Shown: piece by piece, positions 51,418-60,499 of the stretch
Layout of the letters: each line of letters starts with the position of its first letter
How positions within the stretch are numbered: position 1 is the first letter of the stretch
DNA from: Microterricola viridarii
Lineage (GTDB): Bacteria > Actinomycetota > Actinomycetes > Actinomycetales > Microbacteriaceae
Reading direction: 5' to 3'
Assembly: GCF_900104895.1 (NCBI RefSeq)
Contig: NZ_LT629742.1
Location: 2,728,001 to 2,792,000, forward strand
Length of the DNA stretch: 64,000 nucleotides
The notes under the pieces: generated by a model
Database searches by the model: none
What the model was told of the DNA's origin: nothing
What the model saw: only the letters and a program-made list of their open reading frames with translations
Program-made: the position numbers and the translations under genes

Positions 51418-51468
51418 CTTTATGGGCAGTTCTGCGAAGAGTTTCGAGAACGGGCCTTTGGTCGGGCT
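51405..51468 (+). repeat. 64-bp direct repeat, right copy (partner at 49333-49396)
   Basis: Contains ATCCGGAGCGATTCT, GGGCAGTTCTGCGAAGAGTT and CCTTTGGTCGGGCTG. Shares the tRNA trailer with the left copy and then continues into real tRNA-Pro sequence. Confidence 0.85.
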
Positions 51469-51495
51469 GACAGGATTTGAACCTGCGGCCCCCTG
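51459..51495 (-). tRNA. tRNA-Pro 3' fragment (probable att site), not a complete tRNA
   Basis: On the minus strand: GCAGGTTCAAATCCTGT (T-arm with TTCAAAT loop), acceptor strand CAGCCCG, discriminator A and encoded CCA, ending at 51459. The matching 5' acceptor would be CGGGCTG, which fits actinobacterial tRNA-Pro. No D-arm or anticodon arm lies to the right: beyond ~51495 the sequence is unrelated. A tRNA 3' end followed by its own trailer and terminator, but lacking its 5' part, is what integration of an element into tRNA-Pro leaves at the distal end. The restored tRNA should lie beyond the integrase, right of this window. Confidence 0.8.
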
Positions 51496-51717
51496 GAGGA
51501 TTCGGCCCCTTTCGGGTCCTCACCGGTCGTCTCGGGAATCCGCGGTTTCCCTAGCGTTAGCACGGAACCAAACGGTTCAGTGCCTCTGGTTCTACCCGAT
51601 CGGTTCCGGTCGATCACGGTTGATTGCGATGGGTAGATGGTGGCCACGAGCCCCGAAACAGATCGTCCGGAAATCCGACGAGGTTCCCCCACACATCTTC
51701 GGTCGAGAAGATCGAGG

Positions 51718-54132
51718 TTAGTTGGCTATTGCGATGTCTGGCGCCCAAAGGTGCCGAGTGATGCCTTGGTCTCCCTCGGTCGCGCGTTCACCGAGTTCAA
51801 TGGTGATGAGCTCATCGCCTTCGTAGGCAGGGCTGAGCTCGAGAGTTAGGTAGTCAAACAGCTCGCGTTCGTGGACGGCGATGATGACTTGCCGGTCGTT
51901 CTGCTTCGAAAGGAGGCGGATGAGGGCAGCGAACTGTGCCACATGCACTTCGTCCATAGCTTGCACGGGGTCATCGAAGACGAGGCACGGGACGAGAGGG
52001 TCAACGGCGAGATGGAGTGCGAGGAACAGGGACAGTGCTGCAGTATTCAGGTTGCCCGCAGACAGCATCATTTGAGGCGGGCCGCTGGCTTCGCCATTGC
52101 GGTGGGTGGTCTCCAGCTTGATGTCGAACGTCTTCTTTGTTGCACTGGGGATACCGAAGCTTGGGATAAACCCTTCGTTCGGGGCGAGCCTGGTGAAAAC
52201 GGTCTTCCAGACTTCGTTGAGGGAATCGGTGAAGACGCGGTGGACGACGTTGGTGCGTGCCTGTGTTGCGGCTTCGTGGACCTGCTTCGCTACAACTTGG
52301 CGGCGCTTCGCTTCAGCGAGACGGTCGTCCCATAGCTTCTTGTGTTCAGCGATTTCGGCGAGGCGTTGACCAGCGGCGGATTCATGTTCGAGCGCGGCGA
52401 CGAGGCGAGCCGCGTCGACGTTTGCTTTCCGGTATCGGTCTGCCTTGTCGGTGATGCGGGCGACTTCAGCTTTGGCGGTTTCGAGCAGTTCCTCCGAAGC
52501 CGTCTGGAACGAATCAAATTTCGGAACCGCGGAGATTCCCAGAATGGCCGCGTACCTGGCGAGCTCACTGCTGATGTGGTTCTCTTCTGAAGTTGCGGCT
52601 TCAAGGTCATCGAGTGATAGTTGAAGGTCACCCACGCGTCGAGTGAGGTTCGTCCCAATGGACTTGGCGGCTTCGATTTCTCCGACTTGGGCGGTGAGCT
52701 CAACAAGGGTTGCGTGACGCTGCTCGGCGGCCTGCTGCTGGTCGGTAGTTAGGAGCCGGGCCATGAGTTGGGTGTGTTCGATTTCCAGCCGAGAAATCCG
52801 TGCCGCAAGTTGATCGCGCTCACTCCGCAGGTCGACAAGTTGCTGTCCGTGACTTGTGAGCTCAGCCAGCTTCGTGTCGATGTGCGTAAGAAGGCTGTGG
52901 TGACCGATTTCGGCGAAGTCCCGGTCGCAGACCGGGCACGTGTTGCTATCGTCGATGACGCTTCGGACTGCAGCTAAGCCTTCGACGAGGGCACTTGAAA
53001 GCTCATGAGCATCGGCGAGTCGCATCTGAAGCGCGTCCAACCCAGCTCGGTCGGCCTCCAGTTGCATGCCGACCGATTCCGCCTGCGCCCGCATATTGGA
53101 GGCATCTTTCAGATCCTGGAAGGCCAGTCTCGTGGCCTGCTCGACGGCGATACGCGGTTCACTGCGCAGGTTTACACCAGAAGCCTGGGCTGCCGTTTCC
53201 CAAGCCAGGACCTTCCCCCCGCTCGTGGCCTCCCACGCCTTCTTGTCGGCGGTTGCGCCCGCCAACGCATTGTGGGTCTCCTCGATTCGTTGCCGGGTCG
53301 GGCGTTCGACCAGCGCCGAGATGCGACCGCCAAAGGCCACAAGTTCCTGATGGAGCGCTGCAGCGGCGGCAAACTCGGCACGGATGGCATCGTCGTTGAG
53401 CGCCGACCGGACGAACTCAAGAAGGTCCAGATCAGAGCCTTCGTCAGTCGTTCCACGATCGAGTCCAGCGACGGTCTCGCGGGTCGCGGCCCGCGCATCG
53501 GCGACCTCCGTCCGGAGCTCAGTTCGCAGAGAGGTCTGTTCCTTGAGTTGTGTCGCTGCGGCCTTCGCTTCGCGGTCGGCCTCGTCGACGCCGACCGCAA
53601 GTTTCTTGAAGAGCCTGAAGTCATTTGAATCGCTAAGCCCGCCTCGAAGTGCGTCCAGCTTCTCAAGACCAAGGAGCTCGTTCACGAACTTCTCGAGCGC
53701 GGTCTGTTCGTTACCTTCGCGGGCTTGGTAAAGGTCCAGGAGGCGACCCAGCGATGCCTGGTCTAGGTAGCACCGTTCAGCGTAGAACGTCGCGGCGGCG
53801 GCGTTGAAGGCCGGGGTACCTTCCAAGCGCGCGCCGTTCACGGTCAGCGGGGTAGCGGGCGTTCCGCCTTGCAGATAGTCGGCGACGTCGGCTCGAACGG
53901 TCGCGTAGGACTGTCCGAGGAACGGTAGGTGCGCTCGGTAGCGATCGGATTGACGTTCCATGCTACGAATACCACCGGTCAAGGCGAGTTCGAGCGCAGA
54001 CAGAACGCTAGTCTTTCCTGTGCCGTTTGGGCCGTGGATGAGAACTATGGGTGCATCGAGAGGCAGCTCCCGGGTGCCTTCTAAGCGCCGAAAGTCGGAG
54101 ACCATCAAGCGTCGGATGGGGACGTTACTCAT
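51718..54132 (-). CDS. lmuB: SMC/Rad50-like ATPase of a Lamassu-like defence operon (LmuB-like)
   Basis: 804 residues. Walker A GPNGTGKTS (34-42), two long coiled coils, a zinc-hook-like NTCPVCDRDF at ~398, ABC signature QMMLSAGNLNTAALSL, Walker B PCLVFDDPVQAMDE (~716), and switch His in VIIAVHERELFD. This is the layout of Rad50-type SMC proteins and of LmuB, which senses DNA ends or structures and triggers the effector. No Mre11 gene is adjacent, so a repair role is less likely. Starts in an 8-nt overlap (ATGAGTAA) with the LmuC-like gene. Third gene of the operon. Confidence 0.85.
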   Translation of the reverse strand: MSNVPIRRLMVSDFRRLEGTRELPLDAPIVLIHGPNGTGKTSVLSALELALTGGIRSMERQSDRYRAHLPFLGQSYATVRADVADYLQGGTPATPLTVNGARLEGTPAFNAAAATFYAERCYLDQASLGRLLDLYQAREGNEQTALEKFVNELLGLEKLDALRGGLSDSNDFRLFKKLAVGVDEADREAKAAATQLKEQTSLRTELRTEVADARAATRETVAGLDRGTTDEGSDLDLLEFVRSALNDDAIRAEFAAAAALHQELVAFGGRISALVERPTRQRIEETHNALAGATADKKAWEATSGGKVLAWETAAQASGVNLRSEPRIAVEQATRLAFQDLKDASNMRAQAESVGMQLEADRAGLDALQMRLADAHELSSALVEGLAAVRSVIDDSNTCPVCDRDFAEIGHHSLLTHIDTKLAELTSHGQQLVDLRSERDQLAARISRLEIEHTQLMARLLTTDQQQAAEQRHATLVELTAQVGEIEAAKSIGTNLTRRVGDLQLSLDDLEAATSEENHISSELARYAAILGISAVPKFDSFQTASEELLETAKAEVARITDKADRYRKANVDAARLVAALEHESAAGQRLAEIAEHKKLWDDRLAEAKRRQVVAKQVHEAATQARTNVVHRVFTDSLNEVWKTVFTRLAPNEGFIPSFGIPSATKKTFDIKLETTHRNGEASGPPQMMLSAGNLNTAALSLFLALHLAVDPLVPCLVFDDPVQAMDEVHVAQFAALIRLLSKQNDRQVIIAVHERELFDYLTLELSPAYEGDELITIELGERATEGDQGITRHLWAPDIAIAN

Positions 54133-54697
54133 CGTTGTCCTCTACTTCGTCGGTCCAGCCTGCTCCTGTATTCGCGTAACGGCGCAAAGTTTCCCGTACC
54201 GCGTGGGGCCCATCGGCAGCAGCATTGATGAGCGCGATGTGGTCCGATGTCGCTTTCAAGGGACCAAGCACCGCCATCACTTCGTTGATTGGATCTCTTC
54301 CGTGAATCAGGTCTGCGTTCGGCAGTTTCAACGGTACGAGGACAGCAACAGCTTCTTCAATCTCCGCGATATCGGGGGTGGAGGACGCGATAGGGAGGAT
54401 TCGAGCGTAGCGCTCCAACTCGATCCGATCTGAGGCGGCGATTCCGCCGAGAAGTACGAGACTCACAGGTCGGCGCGACGCGGCCAGATCGAGGGAGCGG
54501 GCTAATCCTGCAACGAGACGCTGCAAACGCCGGCGAGGAACTTGGTCGGTCGCAATCAGAACTAAGTCATGCGAAGTATTCATTCCGCGGGCCGCAGCCT
54601 CGAAGTCGAACTCCGTGCCGACCACAGTCAGAGGCTTCGGAAGTCGCTCGAATCCAGCGCTCTCTAGCACAGCGAGGACATCTTGAACGCTCGTCAT
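54125..54697 (-). CDS. lmuC: Small middle subunit of the Lamassu-like operon (LmuC-like)
   Basis: 190 residues: TSVQDVLAVLESAGFERLPK, NTSHDLVLIATDQVPRRRLQ, RRPVSLVLLGGIAASDRIEL, DHIALINAAADGPHAVRETL. Start and stop overlap both neighbours (TGATG and ATGAGTAA), so it is certainly translated with them. Matches LmuC in size and in lying next to the SMC gene. I identify it by position and length, not by a motif. LmuC bridges effector and SMC in described systems. Confidence 0.7.
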   Translation of the reverse strand: MTSVQDVLAVLESAGFERLPKPLTVVGTEFDFEAAARGMNTSHDLVLIATDQVPRRRLQRLVAGLARSLDLAASRRPVSLVLLGGIAASDRIELERYARILPIASSTPDIAEIEEAVAVLVPLKLPNADLIHGRDPINEVMAVLGPLKATSDHIALINAAADGPHAVRETLRRYANTGAGWTDEVEDNDE

Positions 54698-56457
54698 CAG
54701 AACCCTCCGGCAAGTTTGAACGCCTCATACAAGTCATCAGGTGATGCCGTGTCAGCGATGCTAGATGCGACGCTGAACCGTCCGGCGCTAGCCTTGCCAT
54801 CACGACCGAAGCGAGATTTCGGTGACCGGGTCTGCGCCGGGGGCTCTGTATCTGCGATGACGATCAGCACATCCTCATCGCTGTCGTCGAACGAACCCTC
54901 CAGCTCAAGCTCCGTCAACGTCGTGGAGTCCTTCACAAAGAACACACGGGCGTTTCGTTGACCAGTAACCAGACGAACGACACCATCGCCGGCTGCCCTA
55001 CTATCGCCCTGCACAGCTGACCAGTGCCCCGATGCAAGTCCGCGACCAATTAACGCCAGCGCGACGCCGAGCCGCCCGAACTGTTTCGAAGGGTAATCTG
55101 CGTTCAGAACCGCCTGTGCGATGGGGCGATCGGACAGCGGTACATATCGCCCGCCACCGGCAGTCGGCATCCTGCCCGCACGAAAGACAGTCAGTCCCAA
55201 GTTGGTTAAGTCGATAAGGCGGGCAGCGAACTCTCGCTGAAACTCCACAATCGCCGAGTGTTCGAGCGATTCTGGGTCGTCGGGGTCAGCATGGCTGGCT
55301 GCCAAATCGCGGAGGCCAAGTAGATCCGTCTGCAACTGCCGCACGGCTGCCGAACCCCAGACCCGCTCGATTTCATGCTCAACCAACATGCTTAGCTTCT
55401 CGGTGAGCGACGACAAGACCAAGGCCAACAATGTTGATTTACCGTACGCGCCCAGAAGGGCGGACTCTGCAATGACGCCGGCGTTCCCCTGGTGATTCGA
55501 GCCATACGTAATCTTGAGAAGATTCCGGTGATAAGACTCCAGGTGCTCCTCGCTGAGCACAACCGCAGGCGGTGACGCTGGCCACGGCCGAGCCAAATCC
55601 TGGATGGCTCCTGCGAACACCGTATGGAGGTTGGCATCCTGCGCCGATAGACCAAGCATCAACGTCAACCGGTCCGTGTACAACACCTCGAGGTGCTTAC
55701 GCATCGACCGATTCTCCGGCTGCTCAGTCCACCTCGAAATCTGTGATTCACGTGCGATGAGCAAATCCCGATACTCGGGCTCTTCATCTCGGGCACGAAC
55801 CGCACAGCCATGGAACTTGATGACTTCGATACGCGGCCCGGTCATGCGGAAATCGTCCGGCTTCACAGCAACCCGGACAAGCGAGCCAAACGCCGGAGTC
55901 AGTTCGCCCAGTGCCTTCTCAAGGAGCCCATCCCAGTTCGCGGTGACCGCCGACGCGACCAGCCCCTCCAGCATAAGGATCGCGATGCAGTAGTGCTCCA
56001 CATCAGGCTCAAGGTCCGGTGACCCATACGTGTTCGGGACGTCGAGGCCCGTCCAGACTAAATAGTCCTCGGGCTTGTCATCGCCCACGAGCACATCGAG
56101 AACACGCGAGTAGTTCGTGACCAGCGTTGAGAGGATGCGATCGCGCAATGGCCAGTCCTCGGCCGGCATCGAAAAATCGACGCTCTCCAGCTCTTCGCGC
56201 CCCAGCCCGGCGAGGCGCAAAACCTCGCTGAGCGCGGCGCGGTACTCACAATCCGCGTCGTCATTTACGATCTTCGACCGGAGGTGCTCCACAACACGTT
56301 CGAGGAGCACATAGACATTCGGCACCCTGTCGCGAGAGATGCCCGAACCAAGCCACAGAACGTATTGGCCTTCGTGGAAGGCGGCGGTGAACTCGGAAAA
56401 GGTCGAGCCGAACCGTTCGAGAACGGCTGGCACCGTCCTCACAAACCCAGCCGTCAT
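54697..56457 (-). CDS. lmuA: SIR2-domain effector of the Lamassu-like operon (LmuA-like)
   Basis: 586 residues, first gene of the operon; GGGGTAGGGG before ATG 56457. SIR2 fold at 30-260: YVLWLGSGISRD (GxGxS loop, 32-43), SAVTANWDGLLEKALGE (TxNxD site, ~169) and EVIKFHGCAVRA (catalytic His, ~214). These keep the residues needed to bind and hydrolyse NAD+. LTLMLGLSAQDANLHTVFAG (~275) fits the family's second conserved loop. Residues 290-586 are a helical C-terminal part of unknown fold, probably the contact to the other subunits. In known SIR2 defence effectors activation depletes NAD+ and stops phage growth. Confidence 0.85.
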   Translation of the reverse strand: MTAGFVRTVPAVLERFGSTFSEFTAAFHEGQYVLWLGSGISRDRVPNVYVLLERVVEHLRSKIVNDDADCEYRAALSEVLRLAGLGREELESVDFSMPAEDWPLRDRILSTLVTNYSRVLDVLVGDDKPEDYLVWTGLDVPNTYGSPDLEPDVEHYCIAILMLEGLVASAVTANWDGLLEKALGELTPAFGSLVRVAVKPDDFRMTGPRIEVIKFHGCAVRARDEEPEYRDLLIARESQISRWTEQPENRSMRKHLEVLYTDRLTLMLGLSAQDANLHTVFAGAIQDLARPWPASPPAVVLSEEHLESYHRNLLKITYGSNHQGNAGVIAESALLGAYGKSTLLALVLSSLTEKLSMLVEHEIERVWGSAAVRQLQTDLLGLRDLAASHADPDDPESLEHSAIVEFQREFAARLIDLTNLGLTVFRAGRMPTAGGGRYVPLSDRPIAQAVLNADYPSKQFGRLGVALALIGRGLASGHWSAVQGDSRAAGDGVVRLVTGQRNARVFFVKDSTTLTELELEGSFDDSDEDVLIVIADTEPPAQTRSPKSRFGRDGKASAGRFSVASSIADTASPDDLYEAFKLAGGF

Positions 56458-56991
56458 CCCCTACCCCGTCCAAGTGCATTCAGTCTCCGCAAGCCGCGGA
56501 CGGTTCGTACGCCAGCGTTCCCGAACCATCTTGCCATGCGCGGGTCCTGCGCGCCGAACCAGGAGGTCGGTCTGGGCACGTCTCGACCCGCACTAGGCGT
56601 TTCTGAGCAGTGAGGGTTACTGCGCGAAGCAGTGGAACCCTTCCAAGTCTCTGTTAGAGAGCATGTCCCTGACGTCGGCGCCAAGCCCACCCCCGGACCT
56701 TGATCCACAGTCGTCCCGAAACGTCACTCAGGCGGGCTTACGCATGACTCCGGGGTCAGATCATATGAGCGCGTCCTGGGGTACATGCTTCACAGGGTCC
56801 TGGTCCCCTTCTGTTCTCTTCTCCTCAATGGGAGTAGATGACCTGCCGGGCCAGCGTTCTAGAACGGGAAGCCCACCTCAGACCACCACGGACTTGACCG
56901 AACAAGGGGGCGAGACGACATCACAATCGGCGCATCACATCATCAAGCAACGTGTCGGCTCTCGCCGTTTGCCCATTTTGCCCGGCCTCGC
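56458..56991. other. 534-bp gap upstream of the Lamassu-like operon
   Basis: Must contain the promoter of the minus-strand SIR2/LmuC/SMC operon. No frame with start, SD and plausible product was found. The stretch around 56760-56850 is more AT-rich than the rest. It separates the operon from a truncated second SIR2 gene. Confidence 0.5.
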
Positions 56992-57372
56992 TCAACAACC
57001 ATCCGAAAACTTGGGGAGCGCGTGCCATTCCTTGGCCCAGGAGTGAGTTGGGTCGTCCTCGCGGTGGGCGGTGTCCGCCAACGCGGCATAGAGCTCCTCG
57101 ATGTTGGCGCAGCTCGCAAGCAAGTCTCTGATTACATGCCACGCGTGAGCCGTATTTGAGTCGGCGTCCACGGGATACGAAGGGTCCAGCTCCGCCATGA
57201 CAAGGCGCGTGAGCTCTTTCGACACTGGAAGTTGCGGCTCAGATCCGCCCGCTCCTAGAAGAATGACTACGGCGCTGTCGGCTTCTGCCACCGAGAATCC
57301 ATGAGCATCATGGTACTGACCTGCCCCGGCTGCCTTGGACAGGCAAGTGGGTGCGATCAGGAGCGATGTCAA
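56992..57372 (-). pseudogene. Truncated second SIR2-like gene
   Basis: 126 residues. ADSAVVILLGAGGSEPQLPV is the first SIR2 nucleotide loop, followed by SKELTRLVMAELD and ANIEELYAALADTAHREDDP, as in the first ~120 residues of defence-type SIR2 proteins. Then it stops; the expected TxNxD and His segments are absent. Downstream frames (LLSEAGQNGQTARAD) do not restore it. A relic of another SIR2 system in the same island. Confidence 0.6.
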
Positions 57373-57373
57373 T

Positions 57374-57400
57374 ACGGCTCTAGTCTTTGACCAGAGCCGT
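57374..57400. terminator. Hairpin downstream of the DUF4365 gene
   Basis: ACGGCTCT / AGAGCCGT, 8-bp stem, 11-nt loop, ~190 nt after the DUF4365 stop on the minus strand and directly at the 5' edge of the SIR2 relic. Could insulate the two. Confidence 0.5.
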
Positions 57401-57590
57401 TGCGCCAGGTCCTATGCACTGAGCCAGGCCAGACTGTACGTCAGCCGAGTTGAAGCCCTCAACGCTTGATTCGGCCGGATTGGACCAACTCTTGATGGCC
57501 GGTCTCTCTATGCCGTGTGGTCATCTACACCTCGCCAATACCGACCGAAGGACGAGTGTGGCATTGCAGCGAGTCATATTGCACGGCACT

Positions 57591-59408
57591 TCAGACGGCC
57601 GTGGCAGCGACCGCGCTTTTCGCTTTCGGCCCTCGGAGTGCCCAAATCGGCAATGTCCTGAGCTGCTCGTACTTCTCAGGAGCGAGCTGCTCAAGGCAAT
57701 AGTCAGCCTCTTCATTTTCCCCAAGCAGAAGTGCGCATGCGAACTCGATCTGGCCACCGAGCTCAATGTCGCTCTTTGTCATCTCCCGTTTAAGTCTTCG
57801 GATCCCGCGCCGATGCACGGCGGTGAGGCGCCCGAGCCGCCACAAGATTTGCCATCGGTTGACGAGGTGGGTCGGCTCATCGCCCACCAGGCCGATGAGC
57901 CATTCGTTGAGCGCCTTCGCGGCGTATAGGAAGGCTTCGCTTCTTTCGTCGTTGGCGTCCGCCGCAGAAATTAGGGCCAGAACCTTCAGATTTGCCAGGG
58001 TGGGGGTATCTGACAGGTCTGCGATGACCTCATACGCATCGACGAGCCGATCGAGCCGAAGATTTATCGTTGACGATAGGTGCTCCTGCTCAATCAGCTC
58101 ATACACAGTCGCGGGGATCTCGTCTGCCGATTCGTCGTTCCCGCGCGCCCAGCCAACGCGGAACTCGTGGCGTGATTCAGGCGCGAAGGGGTCGACGTAT
58201 CGCCATGACCCCGGGGCAGTCCCCGGAACGATTAGAAGCATCAATAGCCAGCGGCCGACCTCCTGAAGCACTCCCCCGGTTTCAGCCTTCGCATCGAAGA
58301 GTTCCTCGTGCTCCACCAAAGAACGGTGCAGAAACTGGAGCTGCCGATGCTGCTGTTCGTTGATCTCGCCGAGGTTGACCAACCGAGTATCCACGCCGAG
58401 CACTTCGAAGAGGTCGCCCAGCTGGCAGAGGTAGTCGAGGTGGCGACGCAGCTCCGGTTCATCGCCTTCAGCGACCTTGCCCAGCGAGGAGTTCCCGTTG
58501 ATGCTTATCGAGTTTCGATCAAGCAACGCTATGTAGAACCGGAGTGCTTGGGTCCGTTCGGGGAGAAGGTCCGCCAAAGTAAATTTGGCCTGCATCGATT
58601 GGGTGCCTCCCGCCATGCGGAAGCGTAACGTCAGTCCCTCGGATAGTTTCAACTCAGCCGTCTCCGCGTCGATTTTCTGCACGGTTGCTTGTTCAAAGAT
58701 GACGCCGCCACACTCAATCACCACGTCGACGCGATGAGGGGTGTAAGCCGGTGGAAAAATATGAAGTTCACCGCCGAGAGGTAGCGACAAACCCTCGGTT
58801 GTGGTGAGCACCAATGCGTAATCTGTCACGCCGGGTGCTAACAAAACCGGGGCATCGAAGTTCAAGTCCTGTGCCGAGTAGACCGAGATGCTCTGCATGG
58901 TGGGGAAGAGCGAGGAAGCGTCGCCTGCGGACGGCTGTTGTTCCTGGGTCTTGTGCGCGACGCGCACAAGCCTTTCGATTTCGTCGCTGCCTGTTGGGAG
59001 GACCTTGAGTGGCACCGTGATGCGCCGGGTGGTTGGAGCCGCATCTTGGAGGATCTTCTCGATATAGAACGGCGAGAGGAGGACGTAGTGGGGGTACCGC
59101 TTTCCGGTGTCACGATCAATGAAGACAACAAAATACAAGACGCCTGAGTCAGACTGGAAGGCTTGAAGATCAGTCCGAGAGATTGGGTAGCCCTTCGGAA
59201 GCTTCCCATTCGCCGGGGTGGTTCTACCCTTTACCTGAACCGAGACGCGTCCGGCCCACTCGTCTTTGCTGCGCTGCAGGCCGCTGTAGATATCAATGTG
59301 ACCGTCCGTGAATGGCGTCTTGTCGTTCGTCGACATGACCGGGATCAGGCGCGGGCACATCGCAATCAGGCTGCTGACCTCGTTAACGGCAAGGGTCTCT
59401 ACGTCCAT
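57591..59408 (-). CDS. DUF4365 (PD-(D/E)XK-like) protein with large C-terminal region
   Basis: 605 residues. N-terminal DUF4365: AVNEVSSLIAMCPRLIPVMS (Glu10), TDGHIDIYSGL (Asp39) and VSVQVKGRT (Gln58-x-Lys60) match a PD-(D/E)XK nuclease core in which the second acid is Gln. Then YFVVFIDRDTGKRYPHYVLL. Residues ~170-605 are helical without a known motif (LRRHLDYLCQLGDLFEVLGV, LRLDRLVDAYEVIADLSDTP). DUF4365 proteins are frequent in defence islands and alongside ATPases. This is a stand-alone gene; role inferred as nucleic-acid targeting. Its GC content is lower than the core. Confidence 0.8.
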   Translation of the reverse strand: MDVETLAVNEVSSLIAMCPRLIPVMSTNDKTPFTDGHIDIYSGLQRSKDEWAGRVSVQVKGRTTPANGKLPKGYPISRTDLQAFQSDSGVLYFVVFIDRDTGKRYPHYVLLSPFYIEKILQDAAPTTRRITVPLKVLPTGSDEIERLVRVAHKTQEQQPSAGDASSLFPTMQSISVYSAQDLNFDAPVLLAPGVTDYALVLTTTEGLSLPLGGELHIFPPAYTPHRVDVVIECGGVIFEQATVQKIDAETAELKLSEGLTLRFRMAGGTQSMQAKFTLADLLPERTQALRFYIALLDRNSISINGNSSLGKVAEGDEPELRRHLDYLCQLGDLFEVLGVDTRLVNLGEINEQQHRQLQFLHRSLVEHEELFDAKAETGGVLQEVGRWLLMLLIVPGTAPGSWRYVDPFAPESRHEFRVGWARGNDESADEIPATVYELIEQEHLSSTINLRLDRLVDAYEVIADLSDTPTLANLKVLALISAADANDERSEAFLYAAKALNEWLIGLVGDEPTHLVNRWQILWRLGRLTAVHRRGIRRLKREMTKSDIELGGQIEFACALLLGENEEADYCLEQLAPEKYEQLRTLPIWALRGPKAKSAVAATAV

Positions 59409-59557
59409 GACGAAGATTCTCTCAGAGGACCATGGCTGTCATGACAACCATGCAGGGCGACCTCATGTTGCGCACCATCGAGCGGGATGTCGGCGCCGAC
59501 TGCCTCGTTAGGAACGCGTTCCAGCCCCGTCCGTCGAACCGTCTACGCCCTGGTCGC

Positions 59558-59770
59558 CTACTGGCGGGCTTCATGTCTTAGGTACGCCCCTCCAACGAAT
59601 CGGCCAAGTTTCAGCCAAGCCCGTCGACTTGCGGTAACGACAATTGCCACGAGCACCAGCCACATCCAAGGATGAGCCATTGCAGCGACGAGAAAACCTT
59701 CGACGAGCACCCGAAGACCATTCCAAATAGCTTCCACCCGCATCGCGCGTAGCTCGCTCCAGTCGATCAA
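59558..59770 (-). CDS. Small single-pass membrane protein
   Basis: 70 residues: a polar start MIDWSELRAMRVEAIWNGLR, hydrophobic VLVEGFLVAAMAHPWMWLVL through VAIVVTA, then a basic amphipathic tail SRRAWLKLGRFVGGAYLRHE. Looks like a real small membrane protein, with basic residues keeping the C-terminus inside. No SD of note. Could be a toxin-like or accessory peptide of the island; uncertain. Confidence 0.45.
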   Translation of the reverse strand: MIDWSELRAMRVEAIWNGLRVLVEGFLVAAMAHPWMWLVLVAIVVTASRRAWLKLGRFVGGAYLRHEARQ

Positions 59771-60458
59771 TGAAACTCCCTAATGGTCGTGTCGCAGTCA
59801 ATCACACGCCACCGACATCGCGACGGCCGCAGAAACCGCCGAAGCTCTGCATATCGGCGTTCACCTTTGCACGACCGATTGGGACCAGAAGTCCTTCTTG
59901 GCTTATGACGCTTCATACGACCGTTCTCCTAGGCCGCAGACTGACGATCGTCAATACACCGCCATCCGAATCGCTATTGCCGTTGGCCCCGCTCAGCGGG
60001 CTTCTCAACGGGTAGGATCTACGGCCGGCCAACGCCCCCGCGCTCAGCCCAGGCCAGGCCAGGCCAGACCAGCCACGACTCGCTACCTAGGCGATGAGTT
60101 ATTGATGATCGGATCAAATGACGCCGAAGAAAACCCCAGACCAACAGGATTTCCGCAATCGAAACTCCGCATTTGAACCTACTACCACGCGTCTCTTCAG
60201 CACGCCCAAGCGGGTCAAGTTCACCGCCTCACGAAACCCAAGATCTGGGCGTTTTCTGTCGGAGACACGCCGCGATTTGACCTTGCGACTCCGCGACTCT
60301 CCTGGCACCGAATGACCTGGGCGGGCCATATCGTGCGACTCGAGCAAAAGACCAGATCAGACGGCTGAACTCAAGAGCTCGCCCGGCGTCCGCTCACCCG
60401 TCATCCCGACCGAAATGGCCCGATTCGACACGCAAAATGATGAGTGATAAACGAAAAC
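59771..60458. other. Gene-poor segment with a short CCAGG tandem repeat
   Basis: From 59771 to repeat D no frame with start, SD and family match was found. 60049-60074 contains four imperfect copies of CCAGG in a row. A 65-residue plus-strand frame from 60118 has no SD. Base composition is mixed, fitting decayed DNA of the island. Confidence 0.45.
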
Positions 60459-60488
60459 AGTCCCGATAAACCGTAGTTCATCAGGACT
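60459..60488. terminator. Terminator-like hairpin left of repeat D
   Basis: AGTCCCGAT / ATCAGGACT, 9-bp stem with one C-A mismatch and a 12-nt loop, followed by TTTTG on the plus strand and GTTTTCG on the minus strand. Same relation to repeat D as the hairpins left of copies B and C. Confidence 0.7.
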
Positions 60489-60499
60489 TTTGTCGGCTG

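Noticed and set aside
51459-51495. Complete tRNA-Pro gene
   Set aside because: Only the T-arm, 3' acceptor strand and CCA are present; no D-arm or anticodon arm to the right.
51718-54132. SMC protein as a Rad50 repair ATPase
   Set aside because: No Mre11/SbcD gene adjacent; it is translationally fused to a SIR2 and an LmuC-sized gene, which fits Lamassu better.
54697-56457. SIR2 gene as a Thoeris ThsA
   Set aside because: No TIR (ThsB) gene and no SLOG/macro C-terminal sensor; the SMC partner points elsewhere.
56454-56708. Minus-strand frame upstream of the SIR2 gene
   Set aside because: Overlaps the SIR2 start region in another frame; no SD or motif.
60118-60315. 65-codon plus-strand frame
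   Set aside because: No Shine-Dalgarno, basic low-complexity product, in a decayed segment next to repeat D.
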